A stretch of 64,000 nt of DNA from JBBSDP01 sp038240605 (lineage in GTDB: Bacteria > Planctomycetota > Phycisphaerae > Tepidisphaerales > Tepidisphaeraceae), in NCBI GenBank assembly GCA_038240605.1, contig JBBSDP010000021.1, positions 13,031 through 77,030 of the forward strand. Reading direction: 5' to 3'. The translations under genes were made by a program, and so were the position numbers. Below are positions 47,498 to 56,104 of the stretch, one piece after another (positions within the stretch are counted from its first letter, which is position 1; every line of letters starts with the position of its first letter). The notes under the pieces were generated by a model that did no database searches, was not told the origin of the DNA, and saw nothing but the letters and a program-made list of their open reading frames with translations.

Positions 47498-49300
47498 ATG
47501 CGGATTACGTTCGCTCAGCTGGCTTCGAAGATTGCCGTCATCGTAGCGGTGGCGTGCGCAATTCCCTCTTATGCCGTAGCGGAGAGTCCTGCGCCGTTGA
47601 GCGAGCGGCAGCGTGTGTTGCACGTGCTGAACCGCCTTGGCTTCGGTCCGCGACAAGGTGATGTCGAACGTGTCGAAGCGATGGGCATCGAACGCTACGT
47701 TCAACAGCAACTGCATCCCGAGCAGATCGACGACACGGCGTGTGAGAAATCCTTGTCTCACTTCGACACGCTGCAAATGACCAGCGGCCACCTGCTCGGC
47801 AAGTTCTACACCGACATCAAGGGGTACTTCCAGATGCAGATGGCGTCGGGCAATGCCCAGGAAGTGAAGCTCCGAACCGGCCTCGACCTCAAGGCCAGCG
47901 CGCCCGCCGCAAAGCAGCCATATGCTGCGCCCGCTTCGCCCGACCTGGAGAAGCTCTCCCACGCCGACGCCATCCGCTGCGTTGGCGAGCTTCAGCAGGC
48001 CAAGCTGATCCGCGCGGCGCTCTCCGAACGCCAGCTTCAGGAGGTGCTCGTCGATTTCTGGTCGAACCACTTCAACGTCGATGTGAAAAAGGCGCCCGTG
48101 CATGCGCTCAAGGTCGCCGACGATCGCTACGCGATTCGGCCTCACGTTTTGGGCCGTTTCCGCGACCTGCTGGGCGCCAGCGCCCACAGCCCGGCGATGC
48201 TCGCGTACCTGGACAACAAGGAGAACTCAGTGCCTCGGGAGCGATCGAAGTTCGAGAAGGGGGCGATCGAATTTGTCGTCGGTGGAGCGCTGGGCATGAG
48301 CGCCAGGGGAATGGTCCCCGACCGCGAAGGTCCCAACGAAAACTATGGCCGTGAAATCCTGGAACTGCATACGCTGGGCGTGGACGGCGGGTACACGCAG
48401 AAGGATGTGCAAGAGGTCGCGCGCTGTTTTACCGGCTGGACCTATAGCCCCTTCACCGGCAACTTCGATTACCAGGCCAACCGCCACGACCAGGGGGAAA
48501 AGACGCTGCTCGGTCACGTCATTCGCGCTGGCGGCGGCGCGCGCGACGGAGAACTCGTGCTGGACCTGCTCGCCGCTCATCCCTCGACGGCAAAGTTCAT
48601 CGGTCGCAAGCTCTGTCAGCGGTTCGTCAGCGACGATCCGCCGGCCGAGCTGGTCAGCCGTGTGAGCAAGGTGTTTCTGAACACCGACGGCGACCTGCGC
48701 CAGGTCGTCCTGGCGATCGTGACCAGCCCCGAGTTCTTCTCGACGCAGACATATCGCACCAAGATCAAGAGCCCATTTGAGTTCGCGGTATCGGCGGTCC
48801 GCGCCACCGGCGCTACGTTCGACGAGCCGCGGATCCCCATCTTCGCCCGCCTGCACGCGGTGCAGGAAGGGGCGGGGACGATGGGCTACGGCGCGGATGG
48901 GCTTTCCGGCCAGCGCCGGCAGAGCCTCAACTGGCACGTTTATACGATGGGCGAGCCGCTCTTCGCCCATACGTCACCGACGGGCTATCCCGAGGATTCC
49001 TCGAAATGGGTGAGCCCCGGCGCGCTGATCGACCGCCTGAACTTCGCGATGGCCCTGGCGAATCACCAGCTCACTGATGTGAGCCTGGAGCCGTCCACCC
49101 TCACCGGCGGGATCGACGCCGATCAACCGCGAGCGCTGTTTGACCGGATGGCCGATTCCCTCCTGCACGGCGCGCTCGGCGCTGCGTCGCGTAAGACGCT
49201 CGAACGGTCGGCGCTAGCGCCGTCCGGAGAATCCCGCACGGTTGACGTTCCCCAATTGACGGCGCTGATCCTCGGCTCGCCCGAATTTCAACGGCGCTGA
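47498..49300 (+). CDS. DUF1800 protein
   Basis: GGAGA precedes the ATG at 47498; the 600-aa product opens with a signal peptide (MRITFAQLASKIAVIVAVACAIPSYAVA). The family motif RVLHVLNRLGFGPRQGDVERVEAMG follows, then DFWSNHFNVDV, NENYGREILELHTLGVDGGYTQKDVQEVARCFTGW and the C-terminal SPEFFSTQTYRTK and LILGSPEFQRR. DUF1800 proteins nearly always pair with DUF1501 in planctomycetes; function is not established. Here DUF1501 follows after 21 bp on the same strand. Confidence 0.93.
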   Translation: MRITFAQLASKIAVIVAVACAIPSYAVAESPAPLSERQRVLHVLNRLGFGPRQGDVERVEAMGIERYVQQQLHPEQIDDTACEKSLSHFDTLQMTSGHLLGKFYTDIKGYFQMQMASGNAQEVKLRTGLDLKASAPAAKQPYAAPASPDLEKLSHADAIRCVGELQQAKLIRAALSERQLQEVLVDFWSNHFNVDVKKAPVHALKVADDRYAIRPHVLGRFRDLLGASAHSPAMLAYLDNKENSVPRERSKFEKGAIEFVVGGALGMSARGMVPDREGPNENYGREILELHTLGVDGGYTQKDVQEVARCFTGWTYSPFTGNFDYQANRHDQGEKTLLGHVIRAGGGARDGELVLDLLAAHPSTAKFIGRKLCQRFVSDDPPAELVSRVSKVFLNTDGDLRQVVLAIVTSPEFFSTQTYRTKIKSPFEFAVSAVRATGATFDEPRIPIFARLHAVQEGAGTMGYGADGLSGQRRQSLNWHVYTMGEPLFAHTSPTGYPEDSSKWVSPGALIDRLNFAMALANHQLTDVSLEPSTLTGGIDADQPRALFDRMADSLLHGALGAASRKTLERSALAPSGESRTVDVPQLTALILGSPEFQRR

Positions 49301-49321
49301 TCCCGCCGCACGGAGCAGAAC

Positions 49322-50644
49322 ATGAACTTCCCTCGTCGTCTTTTTTTACGGCGTGGCGCCATCGCGATGGCAGCGATGGGAACGCTGGGGACCTGCCCCG
49401 ACTTCCTGTATCGAGCCGCCCTGGCCGCCGACGAACGCTCGGGCGGCGCCAGGCCGAAGACACTCGTCTGCGTCTTCCAGCGCGGCGCCGCCGACGGACT
49501 GTCGATGGTCGTCCCGTATGGCGATCCGCTTTATTATCGGCACCGCAGCGAGCTGGCCATCGCCCGTCCGGCGCGGTCGGGCGGCAACGCGGAAACCGCG
49601 CTCGATCTCGATGGCTACTTCGGTCTTCACCCGGCCATGTCGGCGCTCCTTCCGCTGTACAAGCGTGGAACGCTGGCGGCGATCCACGCCTGCGGCTCGC
49701 CCAATCCCTCGCGGTCGCATTTCGACATGCAGGATTACATGGAATCCGCCGCCCCGGGGAACAAGAGCATTCAGAGTGGCTGGCTCAACCGCCTGCTGAT
49801 GAATTGCCCCGAAGATCGGACAACGCTCCGCGCGACGAATGGGCATCCGAGTCCCTTCCGCGCCATCTCGATGACGCCGACCGTGCCGCGCATGCTTCAG
49901 GGTGAGGCGGATGCGCTGGCCATCCGCGACCTGGCCACGTTTGGAATGCACGGCGGAAACGCCAACGGCGCCGCCGCCGGCGCGACGAGCGGGTTTGAAG
50001 GGATGTACGACGGCGCCGTCGGTGACGTCCTCCGCGGAACGGGCAGGGAATCATTTGATGCGATGTCCATGCTGAAAAATGCAGATCCAGCCAAGTATCG
50101 ACCCGTCGCGACGGCCGACTATCCCGCAGACTCGTTCGGCCGCGCGCTAACGCAGGTGGCGCAGCTCATCAAGGCGGACGTGGGCCTGCGCGTGGCGTGC
50201 GTCGAGGTCGAAGGGTGGGACACGCACGTCAATCAGGGGGGCGCATCGGGCCAGCTCGCCGGCCGGCTTCACGATTTCGCCCGCGGGCTGGCCGCCTTCT
50301 GCACGGATCTGGGCGATCGGCTGGCGGACGTGCTGCTCCTGACCATGAGCGAGTTCGGCCGTGCCGCCCGACAGAACGGCAACCGCGGCACCGACCACGG
50401 CCACGGCACCTGCTTCCTCGCGCTGGGCGGACCCGTGCGGGGGGGCCGAGTCCTGGGCGATTGGCCGACGCTTGCGCCCGAGAAACTCTTCGAAGAGCGC
50501 GACCTCGCGGTGACCACCGATTTTCGCGATGTCTTCGGCGAAGCGTGCTTCAGGCACTTCGGCGCCGGCGACGATGCGCTGGCGAAAATCTTCCCGGGAT
50601 ACAGGGTAGATGCGGCGCGCTTCCGCGGGATCTGTGGGGCCTAG
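49322..50644 (+). CDS. DUF1501 protein, Tat-exported
   Basis: The 440-aa product starts MNFPRRLFLRRGAIAMAAMG, a twin-arginine-type signal. Family features follow: TLVCVFQRGAADGLSMVVPYGDP, GLHPAMSALLPLYKRGTLAAIHACG, SRSHFDMQDYMESA, VEGWDTHVNQGG and the alkaline-phosphatase-like LLLTMSEFGRAARQNGNRGTDHGHG with its metal-binding His and Asp residues. It is thought to belong to the alkaline-phosphatase/sulfatase fold but has no proven substrate. It is convergent with comEC 27 bp away. Confidence 0.93.
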   Translation: MNFPRRLFLRRGAIAMAAMGTLGTCPDFLYRAALAADERSGGARPKTLVCVFQRGAADGLSMVVPYGDPLYYRHRSELAIARPARSGGNAETALDLDGYFGLHPAMSALLPLYKRGTLAAIHACGSPNPSRSHFDMQDYMESAAPGNKSIQSGWLNRLLMNCPEDRTTLRATNGHPSPFRAISMTPTVPRMLQGEADALAIRDLATFGMHGGNANGAAAGATSGFEGMYDGAVGDVLRGTGRESFDAMSMLKNADPAKYRPVATADYPADSFGRALTQVAQLIKADVGLRVACVEVEGWDTHVNQGGASGQLAGRLHDFARGLAAFCTDLGDRLADVLLLTMSEFGRAARQNGNRGTDHGHGTCFLALGGPVRGGRVLGDWPTLAPEKLFEERDLAVTTDFRDVFGEACFRHFGAGDDALAKIFPGYRVDAARFRGICGA

Positions 50645-50671
50645 CGCGGAATGTCCGGGCTGCATTCGCGG

Positions 50672-53269
50672 CTACGGCTCATCGTCCGGCACCAAGAGCG
50701 GATCGCTCGGATTGCCGGCTGGTGCGCTGGCCAGAAAGCTGTTGATGCGCAGCGGCGCGCCGGGCGCAATCGTGACGGTGATCGCGCCGCACCGTGGCGT
50801 GCGGTAAAGCGGCAGGGGACTCTCGATCTGCTCGAAGCGCCGCTGCTTGGTCGAGAGCCGGGCGGCGTTGGAACTGAGCACCGATGCCGGATGGACCGCG
50901 GCCAAAAACGGTCCGGTCATCGCTTCGGCGCTCCCATGGTGCGGGGCCACGATCACGTCGCTCGCCAGCTGCGCCGGATTGCGCAGCAGCGCCCGCTCGG
51001 CGTCATCCTGGATATCGGCGGGAAAGAGGATGGAGCGGCCGTCGTACGAGAGGCGCAGCACCAGCCCGGTATTGTTGGAATTGAATGGAGATTCCGCCGG
51101 CGGCCAGAGGACATCGATCACCGCGCCGGATCCCAGATCGATTCGCTCGCCGCGGCAAACGAGGCGCGGCGCGCGGCCGTGATGGTCGAGGTAATTGATC
51201 AGGGCGCGGGCGGTGCCGCTCTCATTGGCATGACGTCGGAAGTGCGGGCTGAGCAACACCTCCGCGACGCCGTACTCTCGCACCGCATCCTGCGCGGCGC
51301 TGATGTGGTCGTAATCGCCGTGCGAGAGAAAGATGCGGTCGATCCGGCCGCGCCCTTCGTGACGGAGGAACGGGCCCAGGCAAGTTTGCGACACATCGGC
51401 GAGCGTTGAGGAGCCGGCATCGATCAGCGATGCGCGGCCATCGGGCGTTTCCACCACTGCGCACTGTCCCGCGCCCAGCGAGAGGAGCGTCACGCGCAGC
51501 GCGCGATCGTGTTCAGGCGGGTGCGTCGCGGCGCGCAGGGGCGTCCAGAGGATCAGCAGGCATCCCGCCATGGGCGATGAGCGCCGCGCCCACACCCAAG
51601 GCCTGCGCAGCCAGGAGGGGAGGCGAACCCGTGCGGCGGTTCGGGCCGCAAATTCCTGGAGCCGCGGAGAGGCGCCGAGCAGCGGCGCCGCGAGCAGCGC
51701 GTAGTACAGCCAGATCTTCCACGGCGCGGGCGCGGTGACTGGCACGTCCGCGAAGGGCAGCTTCGCCATCGCGTGGACCGCATGGCGCAGGCCGCTTACC
51801 GGCGCCAGCGCTAACATCGACCATACGCTTGCCCCGGGCGAAAAGGCCAGCGTGAGGGCCATCTTCAGAAACCCGCCGATCAGTGACAAGAAGACGAGCG
51901 GCGAGAGGAGCACGCCGACCGGGATGGCCCACGGGTTGAACTGCTCGAAGTGATACGCGACCAGCGGAAGTGAGACGAGCCACGCGACCAGTGCGGCCGC
52001 GAACGTGTCGCGTGCCATGTCCCAGAGTCGCCATCGTGCGCGCTGCTGCCACCCGACATTAAGCAGCCCGCGAGCCGCCCGGCGATCCGGATCTTCCCAC
52101 GCCCGCAGGAATTCCAGCAGCGGGCGCGTCAACAGCATCATTCCGCCCACCGTGATGAAGCTGAGTTGAAAACCGGCGCCGTACAGGTCCTGAGGGTTGA
52201 CGAGCAGGATCAGCAGCGCGGCCAGCGCCAGCAACTGCATCGAATCAACGCCGCGCCGTCCCAGGATCGCCAGGCCGAGCGCCGCCGTCAGAAGCACGGG
52301 ACGGATCGCCTGCGGCGTGGGCCACATTAGCAATCCGAGCAGCACCACCGCCAACGTGACGATCACGACCGTCATTCGCGGCGGAACGCAGAGGAACCGG
52401 CAGATGAGGTAGAGGAACGCGGCGAGGATGCCGACGCGCAGGCCGCTGCTGGCGAGCAGGTGGCTGGCGCCGGTGCGCCGGAAATCCTCTTCCACGCCGC
52501 GCAACGCCGGCCCGCGCTCTCCCAGCACGAGTGCGGCGAGCAGCGCCCCATCCACATCATCGCCGGCCGGCGTGCCGCGCAAGAGCGCCGACCGCGCGGC
52601 GCCGCGGAGCGACGGCAGCAGCGCCCAGGTCGAGCGCCGTGGCGCGTCCAGGACGCGCACGTCGCACGCATGCGGCACGTGCACCTGCGCCAGCACGCGC
52701 TGGTTGCGATAGTAGCCGGCCCAGTCGAACTGCCCCGGGTTCATCGCGGGCGCCGGCCGCTGCAACATCCCCACCAGCGACACCCGCTGGCCCGCCCCGG
52801 CTATCTGCACCGGTTCGGCAATCGACACGCGGATGCCGCCGCACGCGTCGATCCATCCGGTCCACGTACGCACGCGCCGCACGGTGGCGGGGAAGGTGGT
52901 CCTCGGCGGAATGTGAGGCCGGCGCGGATCGGACGAACGGCGCGGCGCGTCATCGACCGTAACTTCGATCTGCGCGAGGCGGGGATCGGCGCCGGCGAAG
53001 AGGGCGATGTGGTCGCGCGGGAAGTACCAGGTATCCAGATCAGCGGCGGCAACGCCGGTCGCAACGAGCGCGCTCGCGATCAGCAATATGACGGCCCACG
53101 CCCGTGCGGGCATGAGGCGGTGCGCCGTCCATGCCGCCAGGAGAAGGACCATCACCAGGATGATGCAGAAGGCCGGCGACGTGGGGACGAAGCGGTGAAG
53201 GACGATTCCGCCGGCCAGGAGGAGCACGGCCCATAAAGTAGGTCGGCGAGGTGCGGATCGGTTGGTCAT
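50672..53269 (-). CDS. comEC: ComEC/Rec2-family DNA uptake channel with C-terminal MBL domain
   Basis: From the ATG at 53269 the product is 865 aa. It has the N-terminal DUF4131/OB-like part (to about residue 230), the Competence-domain membrane core with about ten helices and ASHLLASSGLRVGILAAFLY, and a C-terminal metallo-beta-lactamase domain with LLSLGAGQCAVVETPDG and the SHGDYDHISA metal motif. Known ComEC passes single-stranded DNA into the cytoplasm. The usual SGLHV core motif reads SGLRV here. Type IV pilus ATPase genes lie 500 bp away on the other strand, which suits a competence role. Confidence 0.93.
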   Translation of the reverse strand: MTNRSAPRRPTLWAVLLLAGGIVLHRFVPTSPAFCIILVMVLLLAAWTAHRLMPARAWAVILLIASALVATGVAAADLDTWYFPRDHIALFAGADPRLAQIEVTVDDAPRRSSDPRRPHIPPRTTFPATVRRVRTWTGWIDACGGIRVSIAEPVQIAGAGQRVSLVGMLQRPAPAMNPGQFDWAGYYRNQRVLAQVHVPHACDVRVLDAPRRSTWALLPSLRGAARSALLRGTPAGDDVDGALLAALVLGERGPALRGVEEDFRRTGASHLLASSGLRVGILAAFLYLICRFLCVPPRMTVVIVTLAVVLLGLLMWPTPQAIRPVLLTAALGLAILGRRGVDSMQLLALAALLILLVNPQDLYGAGFQLSFITVGGMMLLTRPLLEFLRAWEDPDRRAARGLLNVGWQQRARWRLWDMARDTFAAALVAWLVSLPLVAYHFEQFNPWAIPVGVLLSPLVFLSLIGGFLKMALTLAFSPGASVWSMLALAPVSGLRHAVHAMAKLPFADVPVTAPAPWKIWLYYALLAAPLLGASPRLQEFAARTAARVRLPSWLRRPWVWARRSSPMAGCLLILWTPLRAATHPPEHDRALRVTLLSLGAGQCAVVETPDGRASLIDAGSSTLADVSQTCLGPFLRHEGRGRIDRIFLSHGDYDHISAAQDAVREYGVAEVLLSPHFRRHANESGTARALINYLDHHGRAPRLVCRGERIDLGSGAVIDVLWPPAESPFNSNNTGLVLRLSYDGRSILFPADIQDDAERALLRNPAQLASDVIVAPHHGSAEAMTGPFLAAVHPASVLSSNAARLSTKQRRFEQIESPLPLYRTPRCGAITVTIAPGAPLRINSFLASAPAGNPSDPLLVPDDEP

Positions 53270-53763
53270 GTGGCGCGCACCCGCGGGTGCGGGTTTGACG
53301 CGAGCGGGAAGTATAGCCGCGGCGAGCCGAGCCAATCACTTTCCTCGACCCATCGTCGGTGGCCTTTCCCGGACGGCTCCTGCTCGCCGCGGCGGCGGAC
53401 ATCGGCAACCGCGCTCAATCGCCACGCTCGTGCCGGCTCCTCACCGCCAGATCTCGTCATGCATCTCCGCCCGCTCGATTTCAGGTCCGCCGAACGGTTA
53501 AATCCGCCCATTTTGTCGTTCTCCGTCATCCCGGTTGCGCGGCCGGCGGATTTTACTGCAAATCAGCGCTGTCCAACGTTTAGAAACTCCTTGTAGTCAT
53601 GTCTACAAGCGGGGTACACTCGCCATGCGCGCCCGTAGCCGTCCTCCCGGTGAACTTGCGGAGTCTGGAAGAAGTAGTACCTGTTGTCAATTAACATCTT
53701 CCAGTCACCAGTCAGCGAACGTCCGACCAGGCGATCAACGGAGGCTGGACCGGGTCACACACC
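53270..53763. other. Divergent region before the pilus genes, no gene seen
   Basis: The 494-bp gap between comEC and the first pilB-like gene has only short frames. A hairpin with arms CTTGTAG and CTACAAG lies near 53590-53610. No riboswitch core or strong promoter was recognised. Confidence 0.5.
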
Positions 53764-55539
53764 ATGGCACAACAGCAAAAGAAACTCGGCGAACTGCTTG
53801 TGGAATGGGGCATCATCAGCCCCAAGGAAGTCGAAAAGGCCCTGGAACACGGCAAGAAGCAGGGCTTGCGCGTCGGCGAGGCGATGATCGACCTGAAGTT
53901 GTGCAGCGAGAGCAACGTCTACAAGGCGCTGGCGGCGCAGCACAACATGGATTACGTCGACCTGGACAAGAACGCGGTCGCGCCCGACGCCGCCGGGCTG
54001 ATCCCCGACGACCTCATGCGCAAGTACCTGATCGTGCCGCTGGGCATGGAGAACGGCCGCCTGCGCATCGCGGTGCACGACCCGCTCGACCTGGAGATGC
54101 TCGACATCCTGCGGTTCCGCCTCCACAAGGAAATCCGCACCTCCCTCGCCCCGCGCGGACGCATCAAGCAACTGCTGGACGACGTCTTCAACACCGCCGC
54201 CAACACGATCGACAAGACGCGCGACGAGACGATCGACCGGCTCCGCAAGTCGCTCGACAACTCCATGGACCGGACCCTCGACAAATCCGTCGACCGGTCG
54301 ATCGATAAGTCGATCGACATCTCGGGAATGGGCGAGGACAGCGCCAACGACCCGACCCAGGCGCCGATCATCAAGCTCGTGCAGGCGATGATCGCCGAAG
54401 CGGTCCGCAACCGCGCATCGGACATCCACATCGAGCCGATGAAGGACCGCGTCCGCGTCCGCTACCGCATCGACGGCGAGTGCGTCGAGCGCGACCGCAT
54501 CCCCCTCCGCATGAAGAACCCGCTGATCAGCCGTCTGAAGATCATGGCGGGCATCGACATCGCCGAGAAGCGCCTGCCGCAGGATGGGCGAATCAAGCTC
54601 GCGGTCGACAAGATAAACATCGACTTCCGCGTCAGCACGCTTCCCGCTTATCACGGCGAATCGGTCGTGCTGCGTATTCTGCGCCCCGACTCCGTTCGCA
54701 TCGGCATTCAGAAGATGGGGTTCGAGGAGGAGGACTACAAGCAATTCCAGAAGATCATCAAACGCCCCAACGGCATCTTCCTCGTGACCGGCCCGACCGG
54801 CTCCGGCAAGACCACCACCCTCTACGGCGCCCTCAACGAGCTGAACCGCCCCGACCGTAAGATCATCACCGCCGAGGATCCGGTGGAGTACAACTTCGCC
54901 GGCATCAACCAGTGCCAGGTCCGTGACGTGATCGGGCTGTCCTTCGCCAAGATCCTCCGCGCGATGCTGCGTCAGGCGCCCAACATCATCCTCGTCGGCG
55001 AAATCCGCGACCTGGAAGTGGCCGAGGTCGCCATCCAGGCCGCACTGACCGGGCACCTCGTCTTCAGCACGCTGCACACCAACGATGCGCCGGGGGCGAT
55101 CACGCGCCTGATCGACATGGGCGTGAAGCCGTTCCTCGTCGCCTCATCCATCCAGGCGGTGATGGCCCAGCGTCTGATCCGCACGCTCTGCCCGCGCTGC
55201 AAGCAGCCGGACAAGGAGCCCGAGCCGATGTGGCTCAAGCTCTGTGGCATCCGCGATTCGGACCTCAAGGACAAGATCATCTACAAGCCGCGCGGGTGCG
55301 ATTTCTGTGGCGGCATCGGCTTTCGCGGCCGCATCGGCATCTTCGAGATGATGCACATGAACCACGAGATCCGCACCCTCGCCTTCGAGCGCGCCGCGAC
55401 CAACAAGATTCGCAAGGCCGCCCTCGCCAGCGGCATGAAGAGCCTGCTCGCCGACGGACGCATCAAGGTCCTGAACGGCACCACCACCGCCGAGGAAATC
55501 GTCAAGGTGGCGCAGGTGGAAGGGATTATTACTGGTTAG
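53764..55539 (+). CDS. PilB/GspE-type assembly ATPase with an unusual acidic-basic linker
   Basis: The 591-aa product has the N-terminal GspE/MshEN domain (KKLGELLVEWGIISPKEVEKAL), a linker of about 40 residues (148-187) made of short Ser/Thr-Ile-Asp-Lys-like repeats, then the ATPase core: AEAVRNRASDIHIEP, Walker A VTGPTGSGKTTTLYGAL, the Asp box TAEDPVEYN, Walker B ILVGEIRD and the His box TGHLVFSTLHTNDA. Cys pairs CPRC and CDFC would bind zinc. The Walker B lead-in reads RQAPN where RQDPD is usual. It drives pilus extension; the second pilB-like gene at 57491 is a paralogue. Confidence 0.92.
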   Translation: MAQQQKKLGELLVEWGIISPKEVEKALEHGKKQGLRVGEAMIDLKLCSESNVYKALAAQHNMDYVDLDKNAVAPDAAGLIPDDLMRKYLIVPLGMENGRLRIAVHDPLDLEMLDILRFRLHKEIRTSLAPRGRIKQLLDDVFNTAANTIDKTRDETIDRLRKSLDNSMDRTLDKSVDRSIDKSIDISGMGEDSANDPTQAPIIKLVQAMIAEAVRNRASDIHIEPMKDRVRVRYRIDGECVERDRIPLRMKNPLISRLKIMAGIDIAEKRLPQDGRIKLAVDKINIDFRVSTLPAYHGESVVLRILRPDSVRIGIQKMGFEEEDYKQFQKIIKRPNGIFLVTGPTGSGKTTTLYGALNELNRPDRKIITAEDPVEYNFAGINQCQVRDVIGLSFAKILRAMLRQAPNIILVGEIRDLEVAEVAIQAALTGHLVFSTLHTNDAPGAITRLIDMGVKPFLVASSIQAVMAQRLIRTLCPRCKQPDKEPEPMWLKLCGIRDSDLKDKIIYKPRGCDFCGGIGFRGRIGIFEMMHMNHEIRTLAFERAATNKIRKAALASGMKSLLADGRIKVLNGTTTAEEIVKVAQVEGIITG

Positions 55540-55540
55540 T

Positions 55541-55568
55541 GTCAGTTGTCAGTCGTCCGTTGTCCGTT
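55541..55568. repeat. Four heptanucleotide repeats, left flank of IVS gene
   Basis: Two GTCAGT(T/C) and two GTCCGTT units lie head to tail directly after the first pilB-like stop. The right flank carries the same heptamers in inverse orientation. Confidence 0.85.
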
Positions 55569-55582
55569 GTGAAGAGCGAACG

Positions 55583-56059
55583 ATGCCGAAACCGGCCTTT
55601 GAAAATCTTCGGGTGTACCGGCTGTGGGAAGAACTGGCCGACGTGATCTGGGACCTCGTGGTGCGCTGGGATCCGTTCGCCAGAGACACGGTCGGCAAAC
55701 AGCTTGTCAGAGCCGCCGACAGCATCGGGGCAAATATCTCGGAGGGCGTGGGGCGGGGAAGCTATCAGGATAATCGAAGGTTTACGCGGATTGCGCGCGG
55801 CTCTCTCAACGAAACGATGCATTTTCTCCGCCGCGCATTCCGCCGCCGCCTGCTGACGACAAAGCAGGTCGAAGCAATCCGCCCCCTCACCGACGAACTG
55901 TCTCCGAAATTGAACGCGTACTTAAAATCGATCGGTCCGAAACCAGCCGACCGCATCGACCAACCGGGCGATGACCAACAGATCGACAACGGCGACGAAC
56001 AACGGACAACTGACAACCAACATCCGCAGGACAACGGACAATTGACAACGGACAACTGA
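55583..56059 (+). CDS. Four-helix-bundle (23S rRNA IVS-type) protein
   Basis: The 158-aa product contains the IVS signature FENLRVYRLWEELADVIWDL, then QLVRAADSIGANISEGVGRGSYQDNRRF and RGSLNETMHFLRRAF, which together form the four-helix bundle (residues 1-120). The last 35 residues (QQIDNGDEQRTTDNQ and on) are only the translation of the flanking heptanucleotide repeats. Members are found near or inside rRNA insertions and as free-standing genes; their job is unclear. Here the gene lies between two pilus ATPase genes on the same strand. Confidence 0.88.
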   Translation: MPKPAFENLRVYRLWEELADVIWDLVVRWDPFARDTVGKQLVRAADSIGANISEGVGRGSYQDNRRFTRIARGSLNETMHFLRRAFRRRLLTTKQVEAIRPLTDELSPKLNAYLKSIGPKPADRIDQPGDDQQIDNGDEQRTTDNQHPQDNGQLTTDN

Positions 56060-56103
56060 CATCCGCAGGACCACTGACAACGGACCACTGACAACGGACA
56101 CTG
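56001..56103. repeat. Heptanucleotide repeat array, right flank of IVS gene
   Basis: AACGGAC and AACTGAC units, the reverse complements of the left-flank heptamers, recur about ten times, interrupted twice by CATCCGCAGG-like inserts. The array runs to 2 nt before the pilT ATG and replaces any normal leader or ribosome-binding site. Confidence 0.88.
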
Positions 56104-56104
56104 C

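Noticed and set aside
53336..53763. Possible riboswitch in the leader of the pilus genes
   Set aside because: No c-di-GMP or other riboswitch core was recognised; only a short hairpin is present.
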